Source: Arthrobacter sp. ZGTC412 (GTDB lineage Bacteria; Actinomycetota; Actinomycetes; Actinomycetales; Micrococcaceae). Taken from it: DNA of 64,000 nucleotides. A model generated the notes under the pieces. The model did not search any database and was not told the DNA's origin. It saw nothing but the letters and a program-made list of their open reading frames with translations. The stretch spans positions 62,001-126,000 of the forward strand of contig NZ_PJII01000004.1 in NCBI RefSeq assembly GCF_002929215.1, written 5' to 3'. Both the position numbers and the translations under genes were made by a program. Shown piece after piece: positions 28,622 to 37,145 of this stretch; the stretch's first letter is position 1; each line of letters opens with the position of its first letter.

Positions 28622-29647
28622 GTGAGCCAGCACGAGCCAGCGGATGCGAAGGGACAGGACGTGGACCAGGGCAACGGGCAGTTACGGGATCAGCTTGGCC
28701 GCCTCGGCTTTGGCGGTACCGGAGTGGGCAACCTCTACCGCGCCATCTCCGATGAGCAGGCGGCAGCAACGGTGGAGGCTGCCTGGGACGCCGGTATCCG
28801 CTACTTCGACACTGCTCCCCACTACGGACTGGGCCTGTCCGAGCGGCGAATGGGCGAAGTCCTCCGCAGCAAACCGCGGAAAGAGTTCGTCCTCTCCACG
28901 AAAGTGGGCAGGGTCCTCGCGCCGTCACCAGCGACCCAGGACGCAAAGGATCCGGACGGCTTCGATGTCCCCGCGGAACTGCGGCGTGAATGGGACCCCT
29001 CCGAAGCAGGCGTGCGGCGCAGCATCGAACAGTCGTTGGAACGGCTGGGGCTCGACTACATCGACATCGCCTATCTGCACGACCCCGATGTCTACAGCAT
29101 GGAAGACGCCGTGAAATCTGCGCTGCCTGCTTTGGAGAAGGTCCGGGCTGAAGGCTTGGTCCGGGCTATCGGTGTGGGCACCAACACCGCCGGCGCAGCC
29201 CTGCAGTGCGTTGAAGCGGCAAACCTCGATTTCCTTATGCTTGCGGGCAGGTTCACCATGCTGGAACAGCCGGGTTCGGACGGCCGCCCGGGCGAAGGAC
29301 TGCTGGACCGCTGCCTGGAGCTGGGCACCGGGGTGGTGAGCGTGGGCGTCTACAACTCCGGCATCCTCGCCAAGCCCGAGCTGCCCTCCGATGCGCACTA
29401 CAACTACTCCCAGGCTCCCGATGAGATCCTGGAACGGGCCCGCCAGCTGGCCAGCATCTGCAAAGGACATCGCGTGGAACTTCCCACCGCCGCCATCCAG
29501 TTCCCCTTCCGCCACCCCGCCGTCGTCAACGTCACGGTCGGTGCCAGCAAGCCGGAGCAAATCAGCGAAAGCGCCGGGCGTATGTCCGCCCCGGTTCCGG
29601 ATGAGCTGTGGCAGGACCTGCAGGATCGGGGACTGATACCGGCCTGA
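28622..29647 (+). CDS. Aldo/keto reductase (aldose 1-dehydrogenase-like)
   Basis: A 341-residue TIM-barrel NAD(P) oxidoreductase. The catalytic tetrad is visible: Asp and Tyr in YFDTAPHYG, Lys in FVLSTKVGR and His in IAYLHDPD. The context resembles D-threo-aldose 1-dehydrogenase/L-fucose dehydrogenase proteins, which oxidise aldoses to lactones. The GTG start lacks a Shine-Dalgarno sequence but lies where a leaderless message from the promoter at 28584-28612 would begin. A second AKR of the same subgroup is at 37146. There is no operon partner. Confidence 0.88.
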   Translation: MSQHEPADAKGQDVDQGNGQLRDQLGRLGFGGTGVGNLYRAISDEQAAATVEAAWDAGIRYFDTAPHYGLGLSERRMGEVLRSKPRKEFVLSTKVGRVLAPSPATQDAKDPDGFDVPAELRREWDPSEAGVRRSIEQSLERLGLDYIDIAYLHDPDVYSMEDAVKSALPALEKVRAEGLVRAIGVGTNTAGAALQCVEAANLDFLMLAGRFTMLEQPGSDGRPGEGLLDRCLELGTGVVSVGVYNSGILAKPELPSDAHYNYSQAPDEILERARQLASICKGHRVELPTAAIQFPFRHPAVVNVTVGASKPEQISESAGRMSAPVPDELWQDLQDRGLIPA

Positions 29648-29860
29648 CCGCGGATCCTACCATTGCCGCAGCCGCCGCAGCCGTTCCGCCTCGTACCTCG
29701 GCGGCAAACTTGCCTATCACTACGGGTGCGGGTGGCGGACGAAAGGACGCAGAGCCAGGGGTTTCTCCAGGAATCTGAGAATCCGCAGGAAGGCAGCGTT
29801 ACGATGGGTGCGTAAGCCGTCCGCTTCATGCGGGCGGATTCCGACCGAAGGAGAAACACC

Positions 29861-30037
29861 ATGGGTTTGGACGACAAGATCGGTAACGCGGCCGAGAAGC
29901 TGGGCGGCAAGGGCAAGGAAGCCGCCGGAGAAGCTACCGGCGATGAAAACCTGAGGACCGAAGGCCAGACGGATCAGGCCAAGGGAGACCTCAAGCAGGC
30001 CGGAGAGAAAGTCAAAGACGCTTTCAAGAAAGACTGA
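29861..30037 (+). CDS. CsbD-family stress protein
   Basis: A 58-residue, highly charged protein: MGLDDKIGNAAEKLGGKG, then GDENLRTEGQTDQAKGDLKQAGEKVKDAF. This matches CsbD, a small, probably helical, general-stress protein induced by SigB in Bacillus; its molecular role is unknown. ATG 29861 follows GGAG at eight bases; an upstream in-frame ATG at 29828 lacks a ribosome site. It is monocistronic and followed by its own terminator. Confidence 0.92.
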   Translation: MGLDDKIGNAAEKLGGKGKEAAGEATGDENLRTEGQTDQAKGDLKQAGEKVKDAFKKD

Positions 30038-30050
30038 CTTCCCCTCATAG

Positions 30051-30100
30051 GAAGGGCGCGGCTCCAGTTGACCAGTTCAGTCGGAGCGGCGCCCTTCTTT
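30051..30100 (+). terminator. Terminator after csbD-like gene
   Basis: GAAGGGCGC at 30051-30059 pairs with GCGCCCTTC ending at 30097, with an inner GGCTCC/GGAGC pairing and a short TTT tail. The remaining 277 bases to 30377 show no gene. Confidence 0.75.
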
Positions 30101-30377
30101 AATTTCTCCCGGCATACCTCCCCTGGCGCCACCTCTTTCCGGCTCTTTCGCAGGTGGCGCCCTTGCCGTTAACGAGTACCGACTACTCGTGTTCATGAGG
30201 CTAAAGCCACTTAGTGTTTCTACCAGCGGCGCAAGTGTTCCGCTGCTGAGGTCTCAGCCCATTGATTTCCCTGGCTCCTTGCCGGGGATCAAGCTGGGGC
30301 CGGCGATGATGGTGTCCGTCTGAGACCGCGGGCACCGCCCCCAGCCGTCGCCGGCCCTACTCACGCCTTCACGGCCC

Positions 30378-30971
30378 CTAACCGTGACTCTCCAGCAGCG
30401 GGGGCAGCGGCGCGAGCAGCGCGGTCTTCAGCTGGACGCTCATGCCTTCGGGAACGTCCAGCTCCACGTTCAGAGCGAGCAGCGCCCGGCTGAAGAAGTT
30501 CCGGGCGGCAGCAGTCAAGGTGATGTCGGCGATCTCGCGGTCGGTGAAGCCAACGTCGCGCAGCCTCTGTGTGTCGTTGTCCGTCATGGCTTCCGCATCG
30601 GTGCTGAGCTTCACGGCGTAGTCCATCATGGCAACTTCTGCCTCGGGCAAATCAGCGTCGTGGAAATCCCAGGCGATAGCACACAAATGCTCTTCCGGAA
30701 TGATCGTGAGCGCTTTCTTTCCATGCGCCAGCCTGCAGTGGGTCGATCCGATGGCTTGTGCGGCAGCCAGCGTCACCAGTTCGTACCAGCGGAGGCCGAG
30801 GGACGAGCTGATGGCCTGGGTGAGCGACTCCCAGGCGAGGAAAGACTCCGGATTCAGGCTCATGGCCTTTGTGTGGCTGGGCACGTACCCAAGCGAGCGG
30901 CGGTCGGCGTCGTAAATTTCGGCAGTCAGGCCGGACGCTTCGGCTTCAGATGTCACCTTCAGGATGGTCAT
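30378..30971 (-). CDS. Carboxymuconolactone decarboxylase/AhpD-like protein
   Basis: A 197-residue all-helical protein with two CMD-like helical repeats. The core motif reads STHCRLAHGK near residue 76: the second Cys and His of the AhpD CxxCxxxH motif are kept but the first Cys is replaced by Thr. This resembles the peroxidase-related subgroup more than a true alkylhydroperoxidase. GGAGGAG precedes ATG 30971. No partner gene (ahpC, catechol pathway) is adjacent, so its substrate is unknown. Confidence 0.8.
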   Translation of the reverse strand: MTILKVTSEAEASGLTAEIYDADRRSLGYVPSHTKAMSLNPESFLAWESLTQAISSSLGLRWYELVTLAAAQAIGSTHCRLAHGKKALTIIPEEHLCAIAWDFHDADLPEAEVAMMDYAVKLSTDAEAMTDNDTQRLRDVGFTDREIADITLTAAARNFFSRALLALNVELDVPEGMSVQLKTALLAPLPPLLESHG

Positions 30972-31216
30972 AACAACTCCTCCAGTTGCCCGGCCGCGGC
31001 CGCAGCCGGTGCCGCCTCTCCCAGCAAATGGAGGCCACGATTTTGACTCATTGTGGCCTCCGGCCTGGTGTTTGTAAATGACCCGGCCTCTCGACCGCGA
31101 AGCACGCCTCTCCTGGACTTAGAGCGCTGGGACTGCTGCGCCACGGAGCCCTTGGCCGGGGGCGGTGCAGCTGCGGCCCGTTCCTCAGCCTCCTTGGAAT
31201 CTCATCCGACGGCGTC

Positions 31217-32392
31217 ATGAAAACGTCCTCTGTACCCCGTCTCGCCGCATTTGCCGCAGCGGTGCTCACCCTCGGCGCGTGCACCTACTCAGCACCGGCT
31301 CCCGCTCCGGCATCCTTTGGCACCGCGCCACCACCCACCAGGTCAATCGATAACACCATGCGCGCATTTGTGGACCAGGGCTCCGTGGCCGTGGTGGCGG
31401 AAGTCAGATGGCCGGGAGGAATGTGGTCGCGGGCCTATGGCGTCCGGAACCTGGAGGCCAGGGAACCGGCGACGCCGGAGGACCAGGTTTTCGTTGCCAG
31501 TGTCACCAAGTCCATGACCGCCGTCTCTGTCATGAAGCTGGTGGAAGACGGCTTGATCGGTTTGGACGATCCGGTCAATGCAGTCCTGGACAGCTTCACC
31601 ACGGTCCTCAAGCCGCCCGGCCCCATCACCGTCCGCCAGCTTTTGGGGCACACGTCGGGCATGCGCTCCTTCCAGGAGGCCAACGAGAAAACCTCCGACG
31701 ACGTCCCCCGCCTCATCAAGGAAAACATCAGTACGCAGCGGGCTCTTGAACTGACGGCACAACTGCCGTGGGACGCACGGGATGTGGGGTATTTCCGCTA
31801 CTCCGATTCCAACTACATCGCGCTCGGCCAACTCGTGGAGAAGCTGCGGGGCCGGCCGTTCACAGACGTGCTGCGCGGGGACGGCATCGATCGGCTGAGC
31901 CTGGAGGACACGTCCCTCAATGAAGCTGCCACTGCTGACCCCGGCGTGATCCACGGCTACATCACTCACCGCGACAAACGGCTTGATGTCACCGAAGCGC
32001 CCGGAATACTAGGGTCGCCGGCCTACGGAGCAATCTCCACCATGTCCGACATCAACGACTTTTACGGGGCCCTGTTCCGCGGGGAACTCGTGTCCAAGGA
32101 GTCGCTGCAGGAGATGACCAAGACTGAGGCCATCCCTTTGTTCGGCCTGGGGCTCCGGAAGTGGAGCCAAGGCTGCGACGACGACTACCGGTTTGGCCAC
32201 ACTGGCGGGTTCTGGACCTACCGCACGGCGTCGCTCGCCAGCACGGATGGCCAGTACCAGGCCACCATGACCCTGGTCCCGCCCCCGATGCCCACGCCCC
32301 TCGAAGATCCCGAGACCGAAGACAAGATCAACGGGTGGGATGGCCAGATGGTGTCGGCGCTTCAAGAGACCCTGAACAGGCTTTGCCCCTGA
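31217..32392 (+). CDS. Class C beta-lactamase-like serine hydrolase, lipoprotein
   Basis: A 391-residue secreted enzyme. The signal sequence ends in the lipobox TLGAC (Cys22). The catalytic motifs are SVTK (Ser95 and Lys98), YSDSN (the YxN motif) near residue 193 and HTGG late in the chain in place of KTG. This pattern is found in the serine beta-lactamase/D-Ala-D-Ala carboxypeptidase/esterase group (Pfam beta-lactamase). HTGG rather than KTG favours an esterase or peptidase role over a true lactamase. No clear ribosome site precedes ATG 31217. A terminator follows. Confidence 0.87.
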   Translation: MKTSSVPRLAAFAAAVLTLGACTYSAPAPAPASFGTAPPPTRSIDNTMRAFVDQGSVAVVAEVRWPGGMWSRAYGVRNLEAREPATPEDQVFVASVTKSMTAVSVMKLVEDGLIGLDDPVNAVLDSFTTVLKPPGPITVRQLLGHTSGMRSFQEANEKTSDDVPRLIKENISTQRALELTAQLPWDARDVGYFRYSDSNYIALGQLVEKLRGRPFTDVLRGDGIDRLSLEDTSLNEAATADPGVIHGYITHRDKRLDVTEAPGILGSPAYGAISTMSDINDFYGALFRGELVSKESLQEMTKTEAIPLFGLGLRKWSQGCDDDYRFGHTGGFWTYRTASLASTDGQYQATMTLVPPPMPTPLEDPETEDKINGWDGQMVSALQETLNRLCP

Positions 32393-32450
32393 CCGGACTC
32401 CTCCATGTGGCTACGGCGCCGAAACCGTGAAAGCACAGGGTTAAATGATT

Positions 32451-32491
32451 GGAAGCCCCCACGCGAGTTGGACTCGAGCGCGGGGGCTTCC
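32451..32491 (+). terminator. Hairpin after the serine hydrolase gene
   Basis: GGAAGCCCCC at the left pairs with GGGGGCTTCC at the right, with an inner CGAG/CTCG stem. No long T run. Confidence 0.75.
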
Positions 32492-32635
32492 GTTGTGCTT
32501 CCGCATCGGGGGAAACTTGGAAGCAACTAGAAATGTACCGGCTGGTAACCCGCGGGTTAGCCGGTTTGGGTGGGTTGCCGTGAATCTTGATTGAACCTTG
32601 AGCCTGGCCGGGCAGGCGGAACAAGCCGCCGTGGG

Positions 32636-32824
32636 TCAGTCAGCCGCCGGCCCGTCTGTTGCCTCCGGGTCCTCTTCAGGCTCGAACGTGTTCGGCTCGG
32701 CGTCGGCACCGATGCCCACACCGTCTTCGCCGCCGGGAACACCGCCGTCGTCCTTGCCCTTGCTGGCGGCAGCACCCTCCTGCAGCTCGTCATCAGGCAG
32801 TGAATCAGGTGAGTTGATGGTCAT
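32636..32824 (-). CDS. Small acidic hypothetical protein
   Basis: A 62-residue protein rich in Asp, Glu, Gly and Pro with no hydrophobic segment (MTINSPDSLPDDELQEG, then DGVGIGADAEPNTFEPEEDP). It looks intrinsically disordered. An almost perfect ribosome site (GGAGGAGCA) precedes ATG 32824, which argues that it is really made. Small acidic proteins like this occur in Arthrobacter-group genomes; no function is known to me. Confidence 0.65.
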   Translation of the reverse strand: MTINSPDSLPDDELQEGAAASKGKDDGGVPGGEDGVGIGADAEPNTFEPEEDPEATDGPAAD

Positions 32825-32897
32825 TGCTCCTCCTTCAGTGGCCGGGCCTCCACGCTAACAGCCCACTGCGCGAAAGGCGCGGATCAAGCCAAAGAAT

Positions 32898-33317
32898 TTA
32901 CGGCCGCTGGCGGGCAGGCGCCGCCGTTTTCAGGATGATGTCCAGTCCGGACCGGCTTCCGGGCCAGTGCTTTTCGAGCGCACCGGGCCCGGCCCGCTTG
33001 AGTACCGATCGCAGCACCAACGCCACGATGACGGCGTCGTCCGCGTAGCCGATCACCGGAATGAAGTCCGGCACCAGGTCAATGGGCGAGAGCAGGTAGG
33101 CGAGCAGCAGCACCAGCCGCACCCGGACCCCGGCGGCGACTGTCCGGTCCGCGGCCAACCCTTTGATCAGCCGGAGCAGGTCCGGCAGCAGGCGCAGCGC
33201 GTCCTTCATGGTGACGGTCTCGGGATGGCGGCGCGCGTACCACCACAGCAGGAGGAGCAGCACGGCGTACGCCAACAAAAGGCCGGCCGCAATGCCAGCG
33301 ACGGTCTCCCAGGACAT
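32898..33317 (-). CDS. DUF1232 (YkvA-like) membrane protein
   Basis: A 139-residue protein. An N-terminal membrane helix (residues 8-28, AAGLLLAYAVLLLLLWW) is followed by a linker and the DUF1232 core YLLSPIDLVPDFIPVIGYADD, a pair of short helices seen in YkvA-type proteins. The family has no established biochemical role. ATG 33317 is preferred over GTG 33323 because GGAGG lies at the right distance. It may share a transcript with the small acidic gene 73 bases downstream. Confidence 0.85.
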   Translation of the reverse strand: MSWETVAGIAAGLLLAYAVLLLLLWWYARRHPETVTMKDALRLLPDLLRLIKGLAADRTVAAGVRVRLVLLLAYLLSPIDLVPDFIPVIGYADDAVIVALVLRSVLKRAGPGALEKHWPGSRSGLDIILKTAAPARQRP

Positions 33318-33395
33318 CCGCACCTCCCCTGGAACCCGGTGGGGGCCAGGCTCCGGAACGAGCGTACTCCAGTTACTCCGGCTGACGATCGGCGG

Positions 33396-34235
33396 CTACG
33401 GAGTCATCCGGTAGCCCACGCCACGCACAGTTTCTATCCAGCGGGGTTCACGCGTGCTGTCCCCCAGCCGCTTGCGCAGGTTGCCCATATGCACCTCGAC
33501 CGCACGCTCCTCGCCGGTGCTGACGAAGGAGCCGGTGTTGTAAGGCTCATTACGCAGCCGCCGGACAAGATCGGCTTTGGTAAGGACAGTCCGGCCGTTC
33601 TCCATCAGGACCAGGAGCAAGTCGAACTGGGTCCGCGTCAGGTCCACCGGAACGCCGTCGATGGCGACCTGCCGGGACCCTTCGTGCAGGGTGAGTCCCC
33701 GATGCGCAAAGTCGCAGCATCCGGGGTCCGGTGCTGGCACAGGATCGCCCTCCAGAACCTCGGGTTCACTTGTGGGACGTCCGACGGCGGGTGGCGGCAG
33801 CGGCGATTGCCGTCCCCGCACACTGGGCTGCTGCGGTGCGCGTTCGGCTGGAGCCGCCTGCAGGGTCCGGGGCCGCCGGAGCATGGCCGCAATCCGGGCA
33901 CGCAGTTCCCTGGGGCGGAACGGCTTGGTGAGGTAGTCGTCGGCGCCCGCTTCGAACCCCATCAGCGCATCGGCCTCATCCACCCTGCCGGTGACGATGA
34001 TGAGGTATGCATCGCTGAAGGTCCGGATCCGGCGCGATGCCTCGATGCCGTCAAAATCCGGAAGGCCGACATCCATGGTGACGATGTCCGGGTTATGTTC
34101 ACGGACAGCCTCGACGCCTTCGAAACCTGTCGACGTTGAATGGACGGCAAAACCAGACTGCTGCAGAACTTCCGTCAGGGTCGACCTGATGTCGTCATCG
34201 TCCTCAACCACAACGGCAACACCGCGCTCCACCAT
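33396..34235 (-). CDS. OmpR-type response regulator, orphan
   Basis: A 279-residue regulator. The receiver domain has the acidic pocket VVVEDDDDIRS, the phosphoacceptor Asp in DIVTMDVGLPD near residue 55 and the conserved Lys in DDYLTKPF. A long Pro/Ala/Gln-rich linker (about residues 125-170) leads to the winged-helix DNA-binding domain, ending in IETVRGVGYRMTP. The linker is longer than usual for this family. No sensor kinase gene is adjacent; the lone HATPase protein at 47826 is the only related piece in the window. The neighbouring AT-rich region at 34236 holds its promoter. Confidence 0.92.
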   Translation of the reverse strand: MVERGVAVVVEDDDDIRSTLTEVLQQSGFAVHSTSTGFEGVEAVREHNPDIVTMDVGLPDFDGIEASRRIRTFSDAYLIIVTGRVDEADALMGFEAGADDYLTKPFRPRELRARIAAMLRRPRTLQAAPAERAPQQPSVRGRQSPLPPPAVGRPTSEPEVLEGDPVPAPDPGCCDFAHRGLTLHEGSRQVAIDGVPVDLTRTQFDLLLVLMENGRTVLTKADLVRRLRNEPYNTGSFVSTGEERAVEVHMGNLRKRLGDSTREPRWIETVRGVGYRMTP

Positions 34236-34569
34236 GTACCCCCATACCCTCTGCCGCCCTTACGCCCGGCCGTTTCCTCAAGTAAATTCATGAAGTATTC
34301 GGAGAAACGAAGCAATTGGATTGCTGTATTACTCTTCAAGTTCCGGGCGGATATGAGCCTAACAATGAAATAGACAGCACACGTATTTCTTTGGTTCAAT
34401 TTGCGTCATTCTTGAGCTTTGGCAAATGTTGAGTATTTCTTGATACTATTCCCAGCCGAAAATTTAACTCATTGAGCTATTGCCTCCGGCCTTCCTTCTG
34501 GCCGAAGATCAAGCTGTGCTCAATGGAGGCACATTGCTCGCTGGGAGCAAGTGATAAGGGGTGTGCTGC
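34236..34569. other. AT-rich intergenic region
   Basis: 334 bases with much lower GC than the rest of the window, especially 34290-34480. No ORF with a ribosome site and family match is visible. It probably carries divergent promoters for the response regulator (minus) and the GH16-like gene (plus). Confidence 0.6.
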
Positions 34570-35661
34570 ATGGCTGGTCTTCGCTTTTCTCTCTTACGTC
34601 CCAAACGCAGGACCAAGCCGCTGGCACTGCTGGCGGCAGCCGCCGTCGCCATGCTCGCCTGCCTGCCACCCGCCCAAGCCGCGGACACCACCCCGCTTGA
34701 TCCAAATCCAGGGCCCGCCGGTAACTTCAGCTGGAAAGGGTTCAACTGGGAAAAGCGGTTTTGGGGCGGCGCCCCGCAGTACAACAAGAGCTTCGCGGCC
34801 GCCAATGTCAGCAACCCGGACACCAATGGCCACATCACCATGAATTTGACCAACCCCACCGGCGATGCACCGGTGGGTGCCGAGTTCCAGTCCACCAGGC
34901 AAGGCTTCGGCTATGGCACCTACAGCACCACGGTGGAAAAGGACCTGACCACCCTGCAGAAGGAAGTGGTCTGGGGCTGCCTGTTCACCTACGATCCCCT
35001 CGCCGAGCCGGGATACAACGAAATCGACTTGTGTGAGGCCTCGGCCTGGGGCGGCGGCGCAAGCTACGGCGAGTCCTGGCCCGTGACGCAGGGCCACGGC
35101 TACTGGTTTGATGCCACCAAACCTCCCGGCGAAGGCAACAACACCACCGTTTTCGACGTTACGGCCGACCCCCTCACCACACACCGGATGGTCTGGCAGC
35201 CGGGGAGGATCACGTTCGAAACCTTTGCCGGGGAAGGTTTCGCCGGTCCCCTGCTGAAGCGCACGGTCCTGGAAGGGGCCACTGTTCCCGTCCCCGCCAA
35301 GGAGCAGATCCACTTCAACCTGTGGGTCACCGGCGGAGGCGGAGGAGATCCTGCCCATGTCAAACCGGAAAGCGTGGTCATCAGGGACTTCTCTTTCGTT
35401 CCCGCCTCCGCGTCGGCGCCCACTGCACCCGTCTCCACCATCAAGCTGAGCGCAACCACCACCAAGGCCAAATCCGTCAGCTCCACCACCCTGAAGTGGA
35501 CCGGCGCCACCGGAAGCAGCGTCACGCTTTGGATCAACGGTAAACAGAGGACCATTGCCAACACCGGCAGCTACGTCAACAGCATCAAGGGCGGAAGCAC
35601 AACCGCTTATAACATCTGCGACGCAGCCGGGTGTTCGAACGTGGTCAGCGTGGTGACCTGA
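34570..35661 (+). CDS. Secreted GH16-like glycoside hydrolase
   Basis: A 363-residue exported protein. The Sec signal (KRRTKPLALLAAAAVAMLA, ending near AQA|AD) is followed by a concanavalin-like beta-sandwich. The segment NEIDLCEAS fits the GH16 active-site pattern ExDxxE, with Glu as nucleophile and Glu as acid/base. GH16 enzymes cleave beta-1,3/1,4-glucans, agar or other galactans. A C-terminal Ser/Thr-rich module of about 80 residues (KLSATTTKAKSVSSTTLKW) resembles a beta-sandwich attachment domain. ATG 34570 follows AAGGGG; GTG 34561 is an alternative. It converges on the LAMTG/GT2 pair, so a role in trimming an exopolysaccharide is plausible. Confidence 0.78.
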   Translation: MAGLRFSLLRPKRRTKPLALLAAAAVAMLACLPPAQAADTTPLDPNPGPAGNFSWKGFNWEKRFWGGAPQYNKSFAAANVSNPDTNGHITMNLTNPTGDAPVGAEFQSTRQGFGYGTYSTTVEKDLTTLQKEVVWGCLFTYDPLAEPGYNEIDLCEASAWGGGASYGESWPVTQGHGYWFDATKPPGEGNNTTVFDVTADPLTTHRMVWQPGRITFETFAGEGFAGPLLKRTVLEGATVPVPAKEQIHFNLWVTGGGGGDPAHVKPESVVIRDFSFVPASASAPTAPVSTIKLSATTTKAKSVSSTTLKWTGATGSSVTLWINGKQRTIANTGSYVNSIKGGSTTAYNICDAAGCSNVVSVVT

Positions 35662-35662
35662 G

Positions 35663-35827
35663 CTAGGACTTTGCGCCGCGGACCGGGAGGATCCTCTTGA
35701 TGGCCAACCCCAGGGCCAGGAGCGCAAACGCGGCAAGTGCAAACCAGAACACATCGCCGGCACCGGTCATCGCGAGGGTTCCGGACCCTGCTCCCGCTGC
35801 GGCCGGAATTGCTGGATTGTTGTACAT
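35663..35827 (-). CDS. Tiny membrane protein with LAMTG sorting-like motif
   Basis: A 54-residue protein consisting almost only of a short Ala/Pro/Gly-rich leader, the sequence LAMTGAG, a hydrophobic helix (FWFALAAFALLALGLAI) and a basic tail (KRILPVRG). LAxTG followed by a membrane helix and basic residues is the layout of an actinobacterial class E sortase signal, but the surface domain that normally precedes it is missing. It begins 4 bases after the GT2 stop and has no ribosome site of its own, so coupled translation is likely. It could be a remnant anchor or a small accessory subunit of the synthase. Confidence 0.55.
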   Translation of the reverse strand: MYNNPAIPAAAGAGSGTLAMTGAGDVFWFALAAFALLALGLAIKRILPVRGAKS

Positions 35828-35831
35828 ATTT

Positions 35832-36881
35832 CTACCAAGCTTTCTTTTTGTTGAACGCTGCATCTAAGTACGCCTTCGCATGGACCACCTGAAGGAACAG
35901 GTCGATCACGAGCTCGTACATGGTGGCGGCTGCGAGCATGTACTTCCAGCCCCGCAGCCGCACGGTCACCACCCGTTCGATCACGAAGACACCGGTCACG
36001 GCGAGCCAAAACGGTTGCATGTGCAGCCCTTCCCCCGTGCCCAGTGCAAACGCGACCGTACTCAAATAGGCCAGCGTCACGGCGACCCCGACGACGGAAA
36101 TTGCCTGCCTGCCCCAGTAAGGCCAGGTGACCCGGGTCCAGCCATACTGGACGCAGTTCTCCACCGCTCCCCGCTTCCAGCGCAGGCGCTGTGCCCACAG
36201 CTCGCGCCACGTCGGCATCACTTCGGTGACCAAAGAGCAGTCAGCAGGCGACCGGATCCTGTACTTCAAAGTCAGCAAGGCGAAGGAGAGTTCGTTGTCC
36301 TCCGTCAGGACCGAGGTGTCATACACTCCGCCGCGGCCGTTGCCGGGCGGAAGGGTGCCGTCCAACCGTGCCGCCACCACGTCCCGGAGCGTCCGCACCC
36401 GGAACAGTGCCGCGGTGCCGGTGACCACCAGGCATTTTCCGTTCAGCCGCCGCACGTCCCGCGCATAGCGGGCGTACTCGTTCCGCTGCAGGTGTCCCAC
36501 AAACCCGCCGCCGACGCCACCGCGGAAGACCCCACCCACAGCGCCAAGCCGCGAGTCTGCCTTCAAGTGGCTGATGGAGCGTTCAATGAAGTCGCGGGAA
36601 AGTTGTGAATCCGCGTCCTGCACAAGGACCATGTCCTCCGGCGCAGCATGGGGCAGGAGGTCTGCGAGGACAAAGTTGAGGGCTCCAGCCTTCTTGTCCG
36701 TGTTGCCGGCAGTACGCACCACCTCGGCCCCGGCGGCCAACGAAATTTCTTCCGTGGCGTCGGTGCAGTTGTCCGCCACCACAATTACCCGGTGCGGAAC
36801 AATTGTCTGGGTTTCAAGCGAGCGAAGGGTATCGCCGATGCCTGCAGCTTCGTTGTGGGCCGGAATGAGGACCGTGATCAC
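35832..36881 (-). CDS. Processive GT2 glycosyltransferase (polysaccharide synthase type)
   Basis: A 349-residue membrane enzyme. The GT-A fold has VLIPAHNEAAGIGDTLRSL, the DxD motif in LVQDADSQL, the acceptor-side TEDNELSFAL and the processivity motif QRLRWKRGA. Two to three C-terminal membrane helices follow (residues 250-330). This motif set is shared with cellulose, hyaluronan and PNAG synthases and bacterial EPS synthases. GTG 36881 has GGAGAAG upstream. With the GH16-like hydrolase downstream on the other strand, it suggests a small extracellular-polysaccharide cassette. The sugar donor is unknown. Confidence 0.85.
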   Translation of the reverse strand: MITVLIPAHNEAAGIGDTLRSLETQTIVPHRVIVVADNCTDATEEISLAAGAEVVRTAGNTDKKAGALNFVLADLLPHAAPEDMVLVQDADSQLSRDFIERSISHLKADSRLGAVGGVFRGGVGGGFVGHLQRNEYARYARDVRRLNGKCLVVTGTAALFRVRTLRDVVAARLDGTLPPGNGRGGVYDTSVLTEDNELSFALLTLKYRIRSPADCSLVTEVMPTWRELWAQRLRWKRGAVENCVQYGWTRVTWPYWGRQAISVVGVAVTLAYLSTVAFALGTGEGLHMQPFWLAVTGVFVIERVVTVRLRGWKYMLAAATMYELVIDLFLQVVHAKAYLDAAFNKKKAW

Positions 36882-37145
36882 CGGGCTTCTCCGGCCTTAA
36901 ATCGCGCAGTAACAATTGCGCCGAATTTCGATGCGAAACACACTCTTACTATTACCCCTACCGATAATTCCCTCACACCCATTGACTTCGAGTTTTCCAA
37001 TGGGAACTCAAATGATCGGCAGAGAACCGGCAGGGAAACTACAAGCTTCAATCAAGATGAACGCACGCAACACAGGCTCAAGAAGCAGGGTGTCCCAGCT
37101 CAAGACAGGGGTACTCTTTTCCGGACACCCCCGTGAGGAGCAAGC

